Below, one piece after another: positions 1 to 7,495 of a stretch of 28,867 nucleotides of DNA. Position 1 is the stretch's first letter, and each line of letters opens with the position of its first letter. The translations under genes and the position numbers were made by a program. The notes under the pieces are model-generated. The model made no database searches and had not been told where the DNA came from. It worked only from the letters and a program-made list of their open reading frames with translations. Source of the DNA: JBDSSS01 sp039928615 (GTDB lineage: Bacteria; Actinomycetota; Actinomycetes; Actinomycetales; Dermatophilaceae); contig JBDSSS010000026.1 of NCBI GenBank assembly GCA_039928615.1, forward strand, positions 1 to 28,867, written 5' to 3'.

Positions 1-804
1 GACGAGGACGAGAACGTCGTCAACCTCGACCGGCCCAACCTCCCCCAGCAGCTGACCAAGGCCGGCATCCGGTGGGGGGCCTACCTGGAGGACCTGCCCG
101 CCAACAAGCTCGACCGCTACTGGCCGAACGACTCCACGAAGCTCTACGCCAAGAAGCACAACCCCTTCGTGCTCTTCGACAGCGTGAAGAACAGCCCGAC
201 GGAGATGGCCAAGGTGAAGTCCTACGACGCGCTCAGCGCCGACCTCAACGGCCCGGCCGCGCCGAAGTTCGTCTGGATCTCACCCAACCAGTGCAACGAC
301 ATGCACGGCGGGGTCTACACCTCGGTGCCCGGCCACGCGGAGACCCCCTGCCCCTACGGCTCGACCAAGGACGACGCCAACGACGCCTCGCTCAAGCAGA
401 AGGCCGACACCTTCGTCAAGGGCGCGGTGACGACGATCATGGGCAGCAAGGCCTGGACCAAGAAGTCCGCCATCGTCATCGTCACCGACGAGAACGACTA
501 CACCGGCAACACCCAGACCGGTGGCTGGGAGTCGGCCGACGGCTGCTGCGGCAGCCCCTACGTCGCCGCGCACGACCCGCGCGTCTCGGCGGACTGGCCC
601 GGCGGCACCTACGGCGGCGGCAAGATCCCGGCGATCATCGTCACCGGCAGCGGCCCGCGCCACGTCGTCGACGCCACCCCCTACAACCACTACTCGCTGC
701 TCACCACCATCGAGGCGAACTGGGGCCTGCCCTACCTCGGCCACGCCGGCGCGACCGCCGAGGGCGTCGTCCCGATGTGGACGTCCTTCGCCCGCACGTC
801 CTGA
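1..804 (+). CDS. Phosphoesterase family protein (PF04185-like), 5' truncated by window edge
   Basis: The reading frame is open from the first base and stops with TGA at 802-804, giving 267 residues of a C-terminal portion; the N-terminus and any signal peptide lie off the window. The sequence matches the bacterial phosphoesterase family that includes phospholipase C and acid phosphatases, which cleave phosphate esters outside the cytoplasm. Recognisable blocks are the HNPFVLFDSV stretch, PKFVWISPNQCNDMH, the core VIVTDENDY (probable metal ligands, family knowledge) and a late PYNHYSLLTTIEANWGLPYL block typical of the family's end. Two adjacent cysteines (DGCCG) might form a disulfide in an exported protein. 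The substrate cannot be told. A strong hairpin follows 11 bp after the stop. Confidence 0.85.
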   Translation, partial: DEDENVVNLDRPNLPQQLTKAGIRWGAYLEDLPANKLDRYWPNDSTKLYAKKHNPFVLFDSVKNSPTEMAKVKSYDALSADLNGPAAPKFVWISPNQCNDMHGGVYTSVPGHAETPCPYGSTKDDANDASLKQKADTFVKGAVTTIMGSKAWTKKSAIVIVTDENDYTGNTQTGGWESADGCCGSPYVAAHDPRVSADWPGGTYGGGKIPAIIVTGSGPRHVVDATPYNHYSLLTTIEANWGLPYLGHAGATAEGVVPMWTSFARTS

Positions 805-815
805 CGCACCTCGTC

Positions 816-854
816 GACGCCCACCCGTTCGGTCTGACCGAATGGGTGGGCGTC
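816..854 (+). terminator. Long hairpin after the phosphoesterase gene
   Basis: Arms 816-832 and 838-854 pair over 17 bp with one G-T wobble, around a 5-nt loop (TCTGA). It begins 11 bp after the stop codon. No T-run follows, as is common for actinobacterial terminators. The symmetry would let it act in either direction, but the next gene is also on the plus strand. Confidence 0.7.
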
Positions 855-980
855 TCGGTGTCCCCGCCGCCCTGACGCGGTGTGCGGTATGCCGTCAGCC
901 CGGGAGCGATCCGTTCGGGCCGTCGCCACGAACTCCCTGTCGTGGTCGTCCTTTCGGCCGCCCGATCTGGAGGCTCCACC

Positions 981-1484
981 ATGAACCGCACGCTGACGCT
1001 CCTCGCATTCGTCCCCGCCCTGGCCCTGGGCCTGTCGGCCTGCGGGTCGAGCACCGAGACCCCCTCGGCGCCCGCCGCCGCATCGTCCCCGGCGACGGCG
1101 ACGGCGTCGACCCCGGCTCCGGCCGAGACGGCCTCCCCCAGCACGTCGATGCCCATGCCGGCCGAGACGAGCGCCACCCCCGCACCGACAGAGACGTCCG
1201 CCGCGGCGACCCCGGACGCCCCGAAGCCCGCGGACGCCCCGAAGGCGGCCATCGGCATCTCGAACTTCATGTTCATGGTGCCTGCATCGGTGGCGCCGGG
1301 CGCCACGATCACCGTCACGAACGATGACAGCGTGGCGCACACCGTCACCTCCGACACGGGCGCGTTCGACGTCAAGGTCAACCCGGGCGCCACGGCGACG
1401 ATGACCGCGCCGACCAAGCCCGGGAGCTACCCCTTCGACTGCGCGATCCACTCGAGCATGACCGGCACCCTGGTCGTGAAGTAG
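981..1484 (+). CDS. Cupredoxin (plastocyanin/azurin-like) lipoprotein
   Basis: A 167-residue exported copper protein. Residues 1-21 form a lipoprotein signal peptide ending in the lipobox LSAC, so Cys21 would be lipidated and the protein anchored outside the membrane. Residues about 22-88 are a Pro/Ala/Thr/Ser-rich spacer lifting the domain from the membrane. Residues 89-167 form one cupredoxin domain with the type 1 copper ligand set: His120 (VAHTV), then Cys154, His157 and Met160 (DCAIHSSM). The likely role is one-electron transfer or copper handling at the cell surface; the partner is not in this window. The start at 981 is chosen because GGAGG lies 7 bp upstream and the signal peptide begins there; an in-frame ATG at 882 would add a non-signal extension. 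It appears monocistronic. Confidence 0.88.
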   Translation: MNRTLTLLAFVPALALGLSACGSSTETPSAPAAASSPATATASTPAPAETASPSTSMPMPAETSATPAPTETSAAATPDAPKPADAPKAAIGISNFMFMVPASVAPGATITVTNDDSVAHTVTSDTGAFDVKVNPGATATMTAPTKPGSYPFDCAIHSSMTGTLVVK

Positions 1485-1518
1485 CGCTTGCTGGCGTCAG
1501 GTGGAGGTGACCACATCA

Positions 1519-1542
1519 CGGGACCACCCGGGGTGGGGCCCG
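1519..1542 (+). terminator. Possible weak terminator hairpin after the cupredoxin gene
   Basis: CGGGACCACC at 1519 can pair with GGTGGGGCCCG ending at 1542, as two GC-rich stem segments separated by a small internal loop. It lies 35 bp after the cupredoxin stop and before the beta-helix gene. The pairing is imperfect and could be chance in such GC-rich DNA. Confidence 0.3.
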
Positions 1543-1662
1543 TCGCTCGGCGCGGGCGGTCGTAGAGTCGAGAGCAGGCACCCGAGACGGCCTGCGCCGC
1601 GACCACGTGCGACGCACCCCGGGTCTCCGACCAGCCTCACCCCACCGAGAGGACACACCGCT

Positions 1663-3687
1663 GTGACCGTGCTCCACGTCGCCACCAACGGATCCGACCA
1701 CGCGGAGGGCAGCGAGTCCGCGCCCCTGCGCACCATCAACCGCGCCGCCGAGCTCGCGCTGCCGGGCGACCGCGTCGTCGTCCACGAGGGCGAGTACCGC
1801 GAGTGGGTCAAGCCCCGTCGCGGCGGCCTCAGCGACAACCGCCGGATCACCTACGAGGGAGCCTCCGGCGAGCGCGTCGTCATCAAGGGCTCCGAGCGGG
1901 TGACCGACTGGAGTCGGGTCGAGGGCGCAGCCGGCGCCGAGAGCACTGACGGCACAACGGGATCCGTCTGGATGACGACAATCCCCAACGAGCTCTTCGG
2001 CTCGTGGAACCCGTTCGCTGAGGAGATCGTCGGCGACTGGGTCGTCCGCCCGATCGAGGACGGCCAGCGCAAGCACCTGGGCGAGGTCTACCTGGGCGGC
2101 CGCAGCTTCTACGAGGTCGGTAGCCCCGAGGAGGTCGCCGACCCGGCTCGCCGCGACGAGATCGTCGACGACTGGACCGACCGTCCGGTGGCGATCCACG
2201 ACCCCGACCAGACGCAGTATGTCTGGCACGCAAGGGTCGAGGCCGACACGACGACGGTCTGGGCCAACTTCCAGGGGGCCGACCCCACCACCGAGCTCGT
2301 CGAGATCAACGTGCGCCGCTCGGTCTTCTACCCCACCGAGCACCACCTCGACTTCATCACCGTCCGCGGCTTCGAGCTGTGCCACGCGGCGACGCCGTGG
2401 GCCCCGCCGACCGCGGACCAGCCGGGCCTCATCGGACCCAACTGGGCCCGCGGCTGGATCATCGAGGACAACGTCATCCACGACTCGAAGTGCGTCGCGA
2501 TCTCCATCGGCAAGGAGGCCTCGACGGGCGACAACAACTACACCCACCGCGGCGACAAGCCGGGTTACCAGTACCAGCTCGAGTCCGTCTTCTCCGCGCA
2601 GCAGATCGGCTGGGACAAGGAGCACATCGGCTCGCACGTCATCCGCCGCAACCACATCTACGACTGCGGCCAGTGCGCGATCGCGGGCCACCTCGGCTGC
2701 GTGTTCTCCACGATCGAGGACAACCACATCCACCACATCGCGATCAAGCGCGAGTTCTACGGTCACGAGATCGCCGGGATCAAGCTGCACGCCGCGATCG
2801 ACGTCGAGATCACGCACAACCGGATCCACTCCTGCTCGCTCGGCATCTGGCTCGACTGGCAGACCCAGGGCACCCGCGTCGCGCGCAACGTCCTCTACGG
2901 CAACTCCCGCGACCTCTTCGTCGAGGTCGGCCACGGCCCCTACGTCATCGACCACAACGTCCTCGCCTCCCCCGTCTCGATCGAGTCCTTCAGCCAGGGC
3001 GGCGCCTACGTCGGCAACCTCGTCTGCGGCACGCTCGGCCTGACCCGGGTGATGGATCGCGCCACCCCCTACCACCGCCCGCACAGCACCCAGGTCGCCG
3101 GCTACGCGCTCATCTACGGCGCCGACGACCGCTGGGTCGGCAACGTCTTCGCCGGGGGTGACGTCGACGCCGCCTACGGCCGGGACGCCCACACCTACGA
3201 GGGCGCCGGGGTCGGGACCTCCGGCTACGACGGCCACCCGTCGAGCTTCGAGGACTACCTCGCGCTCATCGACGCCCAGCCGCCGGGCGACCACAACCGC
3301 TTCCCCGACGTCAAGCAGCCCGTCTACGCGCACGACAACGCCTACGCGGGAGGGGCGAGCGCGTATGCCGCTGAGGACGCTCCGCTCCGTCTCGAGTCCG
3401 CGTCCTTCGCGGTCGTCGAGGAGGGTGATGACGACACCGGCGACGGTGGCTCGGTCTACCTCGAGGTCGAGCTGCCCGCGTCGTTCGACGACCTCCGGGT
3501 CGGCGTCGTCACCGGGCGGGACCTGCCCCGGGTGCGGTTCGTCGACGCCGAGTTCGAGGAGCGCGACGGTTCACCGGTCGTCATCGACGTCGACCTCGTC
3601 GGCGACCGCAAGGACGGCAGCGCCTCACACCCGGCCGGCCCGCTGGCGGCCCTCGCGTCGGGCACCTCGCGCGTCCGCATCTGGTGA
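1663..3687 (+). CDS. Right-handed parallel beta-helix repeat protein
   Basis: A protein of 674 residues. The N-terminus (LHVATNGSDHAEGSESAPLR, then TINRAAELALPGDRVVVHEG) is the hallmark opening of DUF1565/beta-helix proteins. The middle carries many parallel beta-helix turns with recurring N-x-I-x-D/H patterns (IIEDNVIHDS, VIRRNHIYDCGQCAI, IEDNHIHHI, ITHNRIHSC, VARNVLYGNS). Such folds usually occur in polysaccharide lyases, glycan hydrolases or epimerases; the substrate is unknown. No signal peptide is visible, so it may be cytoplasmic or exported another way. The last 110 residues look like a separate beta-rich accessory domain. The GTG at 1663 is preferred because GAGAGGA lies about 9 bp upstream and the protein aligns from there; an in-frame ATG at 1501 would add an Arg/Pro-rich leader unlike the family. 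Convergent with the MarR gene. Confidence 0.8.
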   Translation: MTVLHVATNGSDHAEGSESAPLRTINRAAELALPGDRVVVHEGEYREWVKPRRGGLSDNRRITYEGASGERVVIKGSERVTDWSRVEGAAGAESTDGTTGSVWMTTIPNELFGSWNPFAEEIVGDWVVRPIEDGQRKHLGEVYLGGRSFYEVGSPEEVADPARRDEIVDDWTDRPVAIHDPDQTQYVWHARVEADTTTVWANFQGADPTTELVEINVRRSVFYPTEHHLDFITVRGFELCHAATPWAPPTADQPGLIGPNWARGWIIEDNVIHDSKCVAISIGKEASTGDNNYTHRGDKPGYQYQLESVFSAQQIGWDKEHIGSHVIRRNHIYDCGQCAIAGHLGCVFSTIEDNHIHHIAIKREFYGHEIAGIKLHAAIDVEITHNRIHSCSLGIWLDWQTQGTRVARNVLYGNSRDLFVEVGHGPYVIDHNVLASPVSIESFSQGGAYVGNLVCGTLGLTRVMDRATPYHRPHSTQVAGYALIYGADDRWVGNVFAGGDVDAAYGRDAHTYEGAGVGTSGYDGHPSSFEDYLALIDAQPPGDHNRFPDVKQPVYAHDNAYAGGASAYAAEDAPLRLESASFAVVEEGDDDTGDGGSVYLEVELPASFDDLRVGVVTGRDLPRVRFVDAEFEERDGSPVVIDVDLVGDRKDGSASHPAGPLAALASGTSRVRIW

Positions 3688-3703
3688 GTCTGCGGGGGGG
3701 CTT

Positions 3704-4243
3704 TCAGGGCAGCAGCAGCGGCTCCGGCGGCTCCCCCGCCACGTCGGCGAGCGCCACGAGACCGCTGGTCAGCGCCACCCGGTCCTCGGCGGACATCCCC
3801 CTGAGCATCGCGGCGAACGCCGCGCGCCGGTCGTCCATGATCGAGGCGATCAGCTCCGAGCCGGCCGCGGTGAGGCCCAGCTCGATCTGGCGTCGGTCCG
3901 CCGGCGCCTCCCGGCGGGTGAGCAGGCCGGCCGCGACGAGGCGCTCGCAGATCCGGCTCGCGCTCGACAGGTGGATCCCGAGGGACGCCGCGACGGCGCT
4001 CGCGCCGACGTCGGCGCGGCTCGCGACGAGCACGAGGACCCGCATCTGCGGCATCGTCACGACGTCCTCGTTGCGGGCCAGCGACCCCGCGACGACGGCG
4101 GTGATGACGCGGGAGGCCCGCATCAGTGCCTCGAGCGGAGCCAAGCGGTCGTCCACCCCTCGACCCTCGCCTGACGGCCCCTCCCCCGCGGCGGGGTAGG
4201 GACGGGGTGCGGAGCTGGACGGCATACGCTCAGCATCGCTCAT
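3704..4243 (-). CDS. MarR-family transcriptional regulator
   Basis: A 179-residue regulator with a winged helix-turn-helix. Visible family signatures are VTMPQMRVLVLV, the recognition-helix region LGIHLSSASRICERLVAAGL and the wing TRREAPADRRQIELGLT, which carries the conserved D-R-R motif. About 35 disordered residues precede the domain. It is divergent from the SDR-membrane protein-GH15 operon. A perfect inverted repeat (4247-4260) sits at its start and over the promoter elements, so it is likely an autoregulated repressor of the neighbouring operon, released by a small ligand; the ligand is unknown. The start is ambiguous: ATG 4243 (used here) or the in-frame ATG 4252, which lies inside the operator. 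Neither has a good Shine-Dalgarno sequence, so a leaderless transcript is possible. Confidence 0.85.
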   Translation of the reverse strand: MSDAERMPSSSAPRPYPAAGEGPSGEGRGVDDRLAPLEALMRASRVITAVVAGSLARNEDVVTMPQMRVLVLVASRADVGASAVAASLGIHLSSASRICERLVAAGLLTRREAPADRRQIELGLTAAGSELIASIMDDRRAAFAAMLRGMSAEDRVALTSGLVALADVAGEPPEPLLLP

Positions 4244-4246
4244 CAC

Positions 4247-4260
4247 TTGCATGAGTGCAA
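4247..4260. promoter_or_regulatory. Probable MarR operator (inverted repeat TTGCA-N4-TGCAA)
   Basis: TTGCA (4247-4251) and TGCAA (4256-4260) form a perfect inverted repeat with a 4-bp spacer, the size and symmetry usual for MarR dimers. It overlaps the proposed -35 box of the SDR operon and lies at the start of the marR gene, so binding could block both. The surroundings are an unusually AT-rich pocket. Confidence 0.6.
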
Positions 4261-4276
4261 CTATTGCGCGTATACA
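4247..4276 (+). promoter_or_regulatory. Candidate promoter of the SDR-GH15 operon
   Basis: TTGCAT at 4247-4252 and TATACA at 4271-4276 are separated by 18 bp, a good match to a housekeeping sigma-70-type promoter. Transcription would start near 4283, leaving about 60 nt before the SDR start. The -35 box lies inside the MarR inverted repeat. Confidence 0.5.
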
Positions 4277-4296
4277 CGTAGATGACATGGCCGCAA
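4269..4296 (-). promoter_or_regulatory. Candidate promoter of the marR gene
   Basis: On the minus strand TTGCGG (4296-4291) and TATACG (4274-4269) are 16 bp apart. The start of transcription would fall near 4262, 10-20 nt before the two possible ATG codons, consistent with a very short leader. Its -10 element overlaps that of the divergent plus-strand promoter (shared GTATAC). Confidence 0.4.
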
Positions 4297-4342
4297 GGGC
4301 GCCGCCGACCCCGAAGGACCCAGCGAGACGATCGGAGTGCAG

Positions 4343-5347
4343 ATGAGCCAGGTAGTTGCCATCACCGGTGCCAGTGGAGGGATCGGCCGCGCGACGGTGC
4401 GCGAGTTCGCCCGTCAGGGAGCGGACGTCGCTCTCATCGCCCGCGGGACGGTGGGCCTCGAGGCGGCCGCCGCCGAGGCCCGCGAGCACGGGGTGCGCAC
4501 CCTCGTCGTGCCGACCGACGTCTCCGACGCCGAGGCCGTCGAGGCCGCGGTCGCCCGCATCGAGGACGAGCTCGGGCCCATCGACGTGTGGGTCAACGTC
4601 GCCTTCACCTCGGTGTTCGCCACGTTCGACGACATCGAGCCCGACGAGTTCCGCCGCGTCACCGAGGTCTCCTACCTCGGCTACGTCTACTCGACGATGG
4701 CCGTGCTCAAGCGGATGCGCAGGCGCGACGCCGGCACGATCGTCCACGTCGGCTCGGCCCTGGCCTACCGGGGCATCCCGCTCCAGAGCGCCTACTGCGG
4801 CTCCAAGCACGCCATCCAGGGCTTCCACGAGTCGCTGCGCACCGAGCTGCTCCACGAGCGCAGCAACATCCACGTGACGATGGTCCAGATGCCGGCCGTC
4901 AACACCCCGCAGTTCTCCTGGGTGCTCTCCCGCCTGCCGGAGCACGCGCAGCCGGTGCCCCCGATATACCAGCCCGAGGTGGCCGCCCGGGCCGTCGTCT
5001 TCGCGGCGGCCCACCCCAAGCGCCGCGAGTACTGGGTCGGCGCGAGCACCGTCGGGACCCTGATGGCCAACGCCGTCGTGCCCGGCCTGCTCGACCGCTA
5101 CCTCGCCCGCACCGGCTTCTCGTCGCAGCAGACCGGCGAGGTCAAGCCCGAGCACGGGGTCGTCAACCTCTGGGAGCCCGCCGACGGTGAGGGCGGTCAC
5201 GACTTCGGCGCCCGCGGCGCCTTCGACGACACGTCCAAGGCCCGCAGCCCCCAGCAGTGGATCTCGCACCGCTACCCCCAGACCGCCGCCGTCGCGGGCG
5301 TCGCCCTCGCCGGGCTCGCCGCCTGGGCGATCGGGAGCCGGAAGTGA
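4343..5347 (+). CDS. SDR-family NAD(P)-dependent oxidoreductase with C-terminal hydrophobic tail
   Basis: A 334-residue short-chain dehydrogenase/reductase. The cofactor motif TGASGGIG is at residues 8-15; the usual NNAG is replaced by VNVAF (Asn85); the catalytic Ser138 (VGSAL), Tyr151 and Lys155 (YCGSK) are present. The fourth catalytic residue, usually Asn in this fold, appears to be Ser110 (EVSYLG). The protein is longer than a classical SDR: residues 255-310 form a polar extension and residues 313-331 a hydrophobic segment that could anchor it in the membrane. The start at ATG 4343 has GGAG 5 bp upstream. It overlaps the next gene by 4 bp (GTGA) and is the first gene of a three-gene operon controlled from the MarR-flanked promoter. 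The substrate is unknown. Confidence 0.88.
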   Translation: MSQVVAITGASGGIGRATVREFARQGADVALIARGTVGLEAAAAEAREHGVRTLVVPTDVSDAEAVEAAVARIEDELGPIDVWVNVAFTSVFATFDDIEPDEFRRVTEVSYLGYVYSTMAVLKRMRRRDAGTIVHVGSALAYRGIPLQSAYCGSKHAIQGFHESLRTELLHERSNIHVTMVQMPAVNTPQFSWVLSRLPEHAQPVPPIYQPEVAARAVVFAAAHPKRREYWVGASTVGTLMANAVVPGLLDRYLARTGFSSQQTGEVKPEHGVVNLWEPADGEGGHDFGARGAFDDTSKARSPQQWISHRYPQTAAVAGVALAGLAAWAIGSRK

Positions 5348-5721
5348 GCGGTAGCGGCACGACGATGCCCCGCCTCATCGGTGTCGGTGGCGCCGCGTGG
5401 GGCCTGACCCTGCTGCTGCGCCGCGACGAGATCTGGACGGCCGTCGACGGGCACACCCCCGACGCCGACGAGGAGCTCGTGACGAGCATCCTCGGCGCCC
5501 GGCACGTCCTGCAGGGAGCGGCCCAGCTCGTCGCGCCGCGCCTCACGCGGGTGCCCGTCATCGCCGTCGACGTCATCCACGCCGCGACGATGGTGTGGTT
5601 TGCCCGGCGCTACCCGAAACACGCGAAGCCGGCCCTCGTCTCGGGCGTCGTCGCCCTCACGAGCGCCGCGCTGACCGCCACCGCACGGGCGGCGGCGGCG
5701 TCGGGCCGAGCCGACGCCTGA
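5344..5721 (+). CDS. Small hydrophobic membrane protein of unknown function
   Basis: A 125-residue protein with three or four hydrophobic segments: residues about 9-25, a weaker stretch near 48-66 (ILGARHVLQGAAQLVA), about 72-90 (VIAVDVIHAATMVWFA) and about 98-116. It is translationally coupled to the SDR gene: its GTG start shares bases with the SDR stop (GTGA at 5344-5347). It ends just before the GH15 gene. The GAR-H-LQG-AQ pattern resembles small actinobacterial membrane proteins of the DUF4267 type, but I am not certain of the family. Placed between an oxidoreductase with a hydrophobic tail and a sugar hydrolase, it could tether the pathway to the membrane; that is inference only. Confidence 0.65.
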   Translation: MSGSGTTMPRLIGVGGAAWGLTLLLRRDEIWTAVDGHTPDADEELVTSILGARHVLQGAAQLVAPRLTRVPVIAVDVIHAATMVWFARRYPKHAKPALVSGVVALTSAALTATARAAAASGRADA

Positions 5722-5731
5722 GGTGGGGGAC

Positions 5732-7471
5732 GTGTCCACCACGACCTCCCCACCCCAGCACGTGCTGCGGGAGTACGCCTTCCTCGCCGACGGTCACCGC
5801 GGCGCCCTCATCGGGCCGCGCGGCGACGTGGCTTGGCTCTGCACCCCACGCTGGGACTCCCCCGCGGTCCTCGCCTCGCTCGTCGGCGGCCGCGGCAGCT
5901 ATGCCGTCACCCCCCGCGACCCGTTCGTCTGGGGTGGCTACTACGAGCCGGGTTCGCTCGTCTGGCGCAGCCGCTGGACGACGACCTCCACCGTCATCGA
6001 GTGCCGCGAGGCGCTCGCGACCCCCGGCGACCCGCACCGCGCCGTCCTGCTGCGCCGCATCGAGGCGGTGGACGGCCGGGCCGCCGTGAGCATCACCCTC
6101 GACCTCCGCGCCGACTTCGGCAGGGCCGGGCTGCGCACCCGGCGCGACGACCACGGCCGTTGGCTCTTCGACGGCGACGGGGTCCAGGCCCGCTGGAGCG
6201 GGCTGCCCGACGCTCGACCGGACGGTGACGGGATCCTGCACGCCACCGTCGAGATCCCCGCCGGCGGCCACCTCGACCTCGTCCTCGAGGTCGGTGACCA
6301 CCCGCTCGGCGCCCCGGTCGACCCGGAGCGAGCCTGGCGCGACACCGAGCGATACTGGCGCGACGCCGTCCCCGACTTCTCGCGGTCGGCCGCCCCCCGC
6401 GACAGCGCCCACGCGTATGCCGTGCTGCGCGGCCTGACGACCCCCGGGGGCGGCATGGTCGCCGCGCCCACGCTCGGCCTGCCCGAGCGCGCCGAGGCCG
6501 GCCGCAACTACGACTACCGCTACGTGTGGCTCCGCGACCAGGCGTATGCCGGGATCGCCGTCGCCGTCGATGAGCCGCTCCCGCTGCTCGACGAGTTCGT
6601 CTCCGTGACGACCGCCCGCGTGCTCGAACACGGTGGCGACCTCGCGCCGGCGTATGCCGTGGACGGCTCGCTGCCGCCCGAGCAGTCGAGGCTGCACCTG
6701 CCGGGCTACCCGGGCGGCGCTGACGTCGTCGGCAACTGGGTGCGCCAGCAGTTCCAGCTCGATGCGCTCGGTGAGCTGCTCCAGCTGTATGCCGTCGCGG
6801 CCGGCCACGACCACCTCGGCATCGACGACCGCCGGGCCGTCCAGGTGCTCATCGACCTCATCGGCCGCCGGTGGAACGAGCCCGACGCCGGTGTCTGGGA
6901 GCTCGACAACGCCTGGTGGACCCACTCCCGGCTGGCCTGCGTCGCAGGACTGCGCCGGATCGAGCCCTTCGTGCCGGCCGGGTCCCGCCACGAGGTCACG
7001 GCGCTCGCCGACCTCATCCTCGCCGAGACGACGCGGCGCTGCCTGCGCCCCGACGGAGCCTGGCTCCAGCGGCCGGACGAGCCCGGACTCGACGCCGCCC
7101 TGCTCCTGCCACCGGTGCGCGGAGCGCTCTCGCCGTCCGACCCACGCAGCGTCGCCACCCTCCGGGCGATCGAGGCGGACCTGACCCAGGACGGCTACCT
7201 CTACCGCTACCGCAAGGACGACCAGCCGCTCGGCAGCGCCGAGGGAGCCTTCCTCATGTGCGGCTTCGCGATGAGCCTGGCCCAGCTCGCGGCCGGGGAC
7301 GAGGTCGCCGCCTACCGGTGGTTCGAGCGGCAGCGCGCCGCGACGGGCCCGGCCAACCTGCTCGCCGAGGAGTTCGACGTCTCGCAGCGACAGCTGCGCG
7401 GCAACCTCCCGCAGGGGTTCGTCCACGCCCTGCTCCTCGAGAGCAGCCAGCGCCTCGGTGCCGTCGGCTGA
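5732..7471 (+). CDS. Glycoside hydrolase family 15 (glucoamylase/trehalase-like)
   Basis: A 579-residue protein with the two-part layout of bacterial GH15 enzymes: an N-terminal beta-sandwich (residues about 10-210, trehalase-like N domain) and an (alpha/alpha)6 barrel (about 225-575). Barrel signatures include RNYDYRYVWLRDQAYA, a WNEPDAGVWELDN block holding the probable general acid (Glu390), and LLAEEFD with the probable catalytic base (Glu546 or Glu547). The enzyme would hydrolyse alpha-glucosides such as trehalose or malto-oligosaccharides; no signal peptide is seen, so it is probably cytoplasmic. Two GTG starts are possible, 5723 and 5732; 5732 is preferred because AGGTGG at 5721-5726 then serves as ribosome site. 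Third gene of the operon. The gene carries four GTATGCCG octamers and one CTATGCCG. Confidence 0.88.
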   Translation: MSTTTSPPQHVLREYAFLADGHRGALIGPRGDVAWLCTPRWDSPAVLASLVGGRGSYAVTPRDPFVWGGYYEPGSLVWRSRWTTTSTVIECREALATPGDPHRAVLLRRIEAVDGRAAVSITLDLRADFGRAGLRTRRDDHGRWLFDGDGVQARWSGLPDARPDGDGILHATVEIPAGGHLDLVLEVGDHPLGAPVDPERAWRDTERYWRDAVPDFSRSAAPRDSAHAYAVLRGLTTPGGGMVAAPTLGLPERAEAGRNYDYRYVWLRDQAYAGIAVAVDEPLPLLDEFVSVTTARVLEHGGDLAPAYAVDGSLPPEQSRLHLPGYPGGADVVGNWVRQQFQLDALGELLQLYAVAAGHDHLGIDDRRAVQVLIDLIGRRWNEPDAGVWELDNAWWTHSRLACVAGLRRIEPFVPAGSRHEVTALADLILAETTRRCLRPDGAWLQRPDEPGLDAALLLPPVRGALSPSDPRSVATLRAIEADLTQDGYLYRYRKDDQPLGSAEGAFLMCGFAMSLAQLAAGDEVAAYRWFERQRAATGPANLLAEEFDVSQRQLRGNLPQGFVHALLLESSQRLGAVG

Positions 7472-7495
7472 CCGGTGGCCGGCGCGGTCGGTGTC

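Noticed and set aside
882..980. Upstream ATG start for the cupredoxin
   Set aside because: It would bury the lipoprotein signal peptide 33 residues inside the protein.
1501..1662. Upstream ATG start for the beta-helix protein
   Set aside because: The added 54 residues are Arg/Pro-rich and unlike the family; the GTG at 1663 has a ribosome site.
1516..3333. Long minus-strand open frame opposite the beta-helix gene
   Set aside because: It is an antisense shadow produced by G/C third positions; composition is low complexity (Val, Asp, Gly, Arg) and it matches no family.
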